A program made the position numbers and the translations under genes. The notes beneath the pieces are model-generated. The model ran no database searches and was not told the origin of the DNA. It saw nothing but the letters and a program-made list of their open reading frames with translations. This document shows, one piece after another, positions 61,925 to 64,000 of a DNA stretch of 64,000 nucleotides. The number at the start of each line of letters is the position of its first letter. The stretch's first letter is position 1. The stretch comes from Sulfurimonas gotlandica GD1 (GTDB lineage: Bacteria > Campylobacterota > Campylobacteria > Campylobacterales > Sulfurimonadaceae): NCBI RefSeq assembly GCF_000242915.1, contig NZ_AFRZ01000001.1:186001-250000 (forward strand), in the 5' to 3' direction.

Positions 61925-64000
61925 ATGTGTTATAATCAAAGTATGAATATTACAGACAATTTAGATATTACTTCAAATAAACAATATGAGTTTATATATG
62001 AAGATAATCAAATGATATTAGAATATATTACTCAACATAATGATTTAAGCATCATTCTCGACAAAATAGTTCATTTAGCAGAACATATGAACCCTAATTC
62101 AAAATGTTCTATTTTAATACTCAACGATAGTAAAAAAACCTTTTAAGTGGTTCAGCTCAGTTTACCAGATTTTTATATGAAGCTATAAATGGTGTAGAGA
62201 TGGAGAAAAGTTGGATCTTGCGGTAGTGCAACATTTAAACGAGAGAGAGTGATAGTTGAAGATATTGATACCCATGAAAACTGGCAACCTTATTTAGCCT
62301 TAACACAAAAAGCAAATCTTCATGCATGTTGGTCTGAACCTATATTCTCTTCAAGTGATGAAATACTTGGAAGCTTCGCAATTTATAATGATCACATAAA
62401 AAGGCCAACTGATTTTGAGTTAAAGCTTATTAGTTCCTATGCACACTTAGCTTCTGTAGCAATCGAAAAAGAGAACAATAATAAGTTGTTTAAAGAGAAA
62501 GAACATCAAATATTAGAGCAGATAAAAAAATCTAACGATATTTTAGAAGATAGTTTACGTCTGACAAATAATATTATCGACACAGTGCCAGTAAGAATTT
62601 TTTGGAAAGATATAAATGGTACTTATCTCGGTGCAAATAAACTTTTTCTAGAAGATGCAAAACTTAGTAGTAAAGATGAAATTATTGGAAAAAATGATTT
62701 CCAAATGCCTTGGGGAGAAACCGAAGCGAAACTATATAGAGCTGATGATTTAGAGGTTATGAATAGTGATATCTCGAAAATAAACTTTGAAGAAAGTCAG
62801 ACCAATGATAAAGGAGAAACTACTGTACTTTTAACTTCTAAAATAGCTTTGAAAAATGCTAATGAAGATATCATTGGAGTGTTTGGAAGCTATATGGATA
62901 TCACAAAGCAGAGGAATACAGAAGATGAACTAAGAGAACAAAAAGTAATTCTAAGTCATCAAGCCCATCACGATGCACTAACAGGACTGCCAAATAGAGT
63001 ACTTTTTAATGACAGATTAGAACAAGCAATAGAGAAAGCTAAACGGAGCAACTCTAAGATAGCACTTCTTTTTATCGACCTAGATCACTTTAAAGAGATT
63101 AATGATTCGCTCGGTCATGATGTTGGTGATGAGATTTTAAAAACAGTAACGACAAGGTTAAACGAGTCTAAAAGAGATGAAGACACCTTAGCACGACTAG
63201 GTGGAGATGAGTTTACTATAATCCTAGAAGATTTACATCAAGTACAAGATAGCTCTTTAATAGCAAATAAAGTACTTGAGAGTTTATCTAAGTCTATGAA
63301 TGTTAATGACAATGTTTTATACGTATCAAGTAGTATAGGAATAAGTATTTATCCTGATGACGGAGTATCTACTAAAGACCTTCTAAAGTTTGCTGATTCT
63401 GCAATGTACAAAGCAAAAGATGAAGGAAGAAATAACTTTCAATACTATAACTCAACATTAACAGAACTCGCATTTGAAAGAGTTGTAATGGAAGCAAGTC
63501 TAAGAGCTGCTTTAAAAAATGAAGAGTTTATAGTTTATATCAAGCACAAGTCAATGGAGATACAGATACTATAATTGGAATGGAGGCACTTGTAAGATGG
63601 CAACATCCTACTATGGGTTTAGTCTCTCCTGCTAAATTCATTCCTCTGGCAGAATCAACAGGGCTAATAGTTGAGTTAGATAGATATGTTATGAAAACAG
63701 CTATGACTCAAATATCTAAGTGGTACGAAGAAGGATTAAATCCTGGAGTATTAGCAATGAATCTTGCTGTAAAACAACTTCAAAAAGAAGACTGTATTGA
63801 AGTATTTCAAGAGCTGGTAAAAGTGACACAATGTAGACCCGAATGGTTAGCACTAGAAGTGACAGAAGGTAAGATTATGACGCATCCTGAAAAAGCTATT
63901 GTCATCCTACAAAAGATTAGTGACTTAGGTATAGAGCTATCAGTGGATGATTTTGGAACAGGATATTCATCTTTAGCATACCTCAAAAGGTTACCAATAG
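61925..64000 (+). pseudogene. GAF-PAS-GGDEF-EAL gene, copy 2, multiply frameshifted, runs off the window
   Basis: The same gene as at 59351, with the GAF part broken. A seven-A run at 62132-62138 (eight in copy 1) stops the first frame at 62146. Further one-base losses at about 62157, 62160, 62177, 62201 and 62211 scramble the GAF middle. The frame is good from about 62215 to 63537, where TT to T breaks it in the EAL domain; EAL sequence then continues in another frame to the window end. Conserved codons on both sides argue that the gene decayed very recently or not at all. Confidence 0.8.
62249..63574 (+). CDS. GAF end - PAS - GGDEF fragment of copy 2
   Basis: The longest intact frame of the second copy, 441 residues from a GTG that is not a likely native start. 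It includes the last third of GAF, an unbroken GAF-PAS linker (KKSNDILEDSLRLTNNIIDT, which copy 1 lacks), the complete PAS and the complete GGDEF with LGGDEF. It ends YIKHKSMEIQIL where the EAL frame is lost. It shows what the undamaged linker of copy 1 should be. Confidence 0.75.
   Translation: MIVEDIDTHENWQPYLALTQKANLHACWSEPIFSSSDEILGSFAIYNDHIKRPTDFELKLISSYAHLASVAIEKENNNKLFKEKEHQILEQIKKSNDILEDSLRLTNNIIDTVPVRIFWKDINGTYLGANKLFLEDAKLSSKDEIIGKNDFQMPWGETEAKLYRADDLEVMNSDISKINFEESQTNDKGETTVLLTSKIALKNANEDIIGVFGSYMDITKQRNTEDELREQKVILSHQAHHDALTGLPNRVLFNDRLEQAIEKAKRSNSKIALLFIDLDHFKEINDSLGHDVGDEILKTVTTRLNESKRDEDTLARLGGDEFTIILEDLHQVQDSSLIANKVLESLSKSMNVNDNVLYVSSSIGISIYPDDGVSTKDLLKFADSAMYKAKDEGRNNFQYYNSTLTELAFERVVMEASLRAALKNEEFIVYIKHKSMEIQIL

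Larger units (their letters stand above)
59179..64000 (+). repeat. 2574-bp tandem duplication
   Basis: The unit starting ACTTAAGTTCAACAA at 59179 restarts at 61753 and runs beyond the window end. The copies are almost identical. Most differences I found are losses of one base inside runs of the same base; two of these are in copy 1 and seven in copy 2. A GGA/TGA change near 59513 and a few changes near the unit start are the exceptions. Each unit holds about 170 bp of leader and one GAF-PAS-GGDEF-EAL gene. Confidence 0.9.

Noticed and set aside
1..64000. CRISPR array, rRNA, complete tRNA or replication origin
   Set aside because: No regularly spaced repeats, rRNA-like or complete cloverleaf sequence or origin-type box clusters were seen on reading; only the tRNA half at 11199 is present.

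Overview
The window is AT-rich throughout. It reads as a chromosome segment of a Campylobacterota bacterium, Sulfurimonas-like or close to it. This rests on the gene mix: an OprD-type porin, a Cgb-like single-domain globin beside a bacteriohemerythrin, and a very large two-component and c-di-GMP repertoire whose REC, PAS and HisKA styles are typical of that group. I cannot assign a species without a database search.

Region 1 (1-11.0 kb) is ordinary chromosome. It holds the end of a GlpD-like oxidoreductase, a porin, a periplasmic binding protein overlapping a membrane EAL phosphodiesterase, an exonuclease, divergent globin and hemerythrin genes, a PiT phosphate transporter and small proteins of unknown role.

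Region 2 (about 11.2-33.6 kb) is an accessory, defence-like island. It opens with a tRNA 3' half (anticodon CAT) fused to a 104-bp att-like repeat; a second copy lies 4.2 kb away. Between them are an ankyrin-repeat protein and, divergent from it, a prokaryotic viperin overlapping a HicA-like toxin gene. An IS3 relic follows. An intact IS21 element (2622 bp, 8-bp target duplication) has split a DUF1294 gene. EndA-type nuclease and trypsin-like protease genes come next. The centrepiece is a 10.5-kb locus: a DUF4062-NTPase-TPR protein, the fossil start of a third DUF4062 gene, a two-TM TrkA-N/RyR channel-like protein, and a DUF4062-NTPase-WD40 protein resembling the animal TEP1/NWD1 layout. This locus is the best candidate for an undescribed system.

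Region 3 (33.9-64 kb) is almost entirely signal transduction: response regulators, REC-PAS-kinase hybrids, HAMP, CHASE and Cache-like sensors, GGDEF and EAL proteins, a FIST sensor operon and a PhnD-type binding protein paired with a kinase. Two families of tandem 11-bp operators recur at fixed distances from -10 boxes. TGACA-N6-TGACA lies before three genes. TTGCAAC-type repeats lie before about six, and two of those sites are perfect palindromes between divergent operons, so they look like two-way promoters. Two complete OmpR-type regulators in the cluster (45.3-46.1 and 57.0-57.7 kb) each sit beside one operator type.

The right end holds duplication debris, an N-truncated delta-class carbonic anhydrase pseudogene, and a 2574-bp tandem duplication of a GAF-PAS-GGDEF-EAL gene. 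Many breaks here are single-base losses in homopolymers, so some apparent pseudogenes may be sequencing errors.
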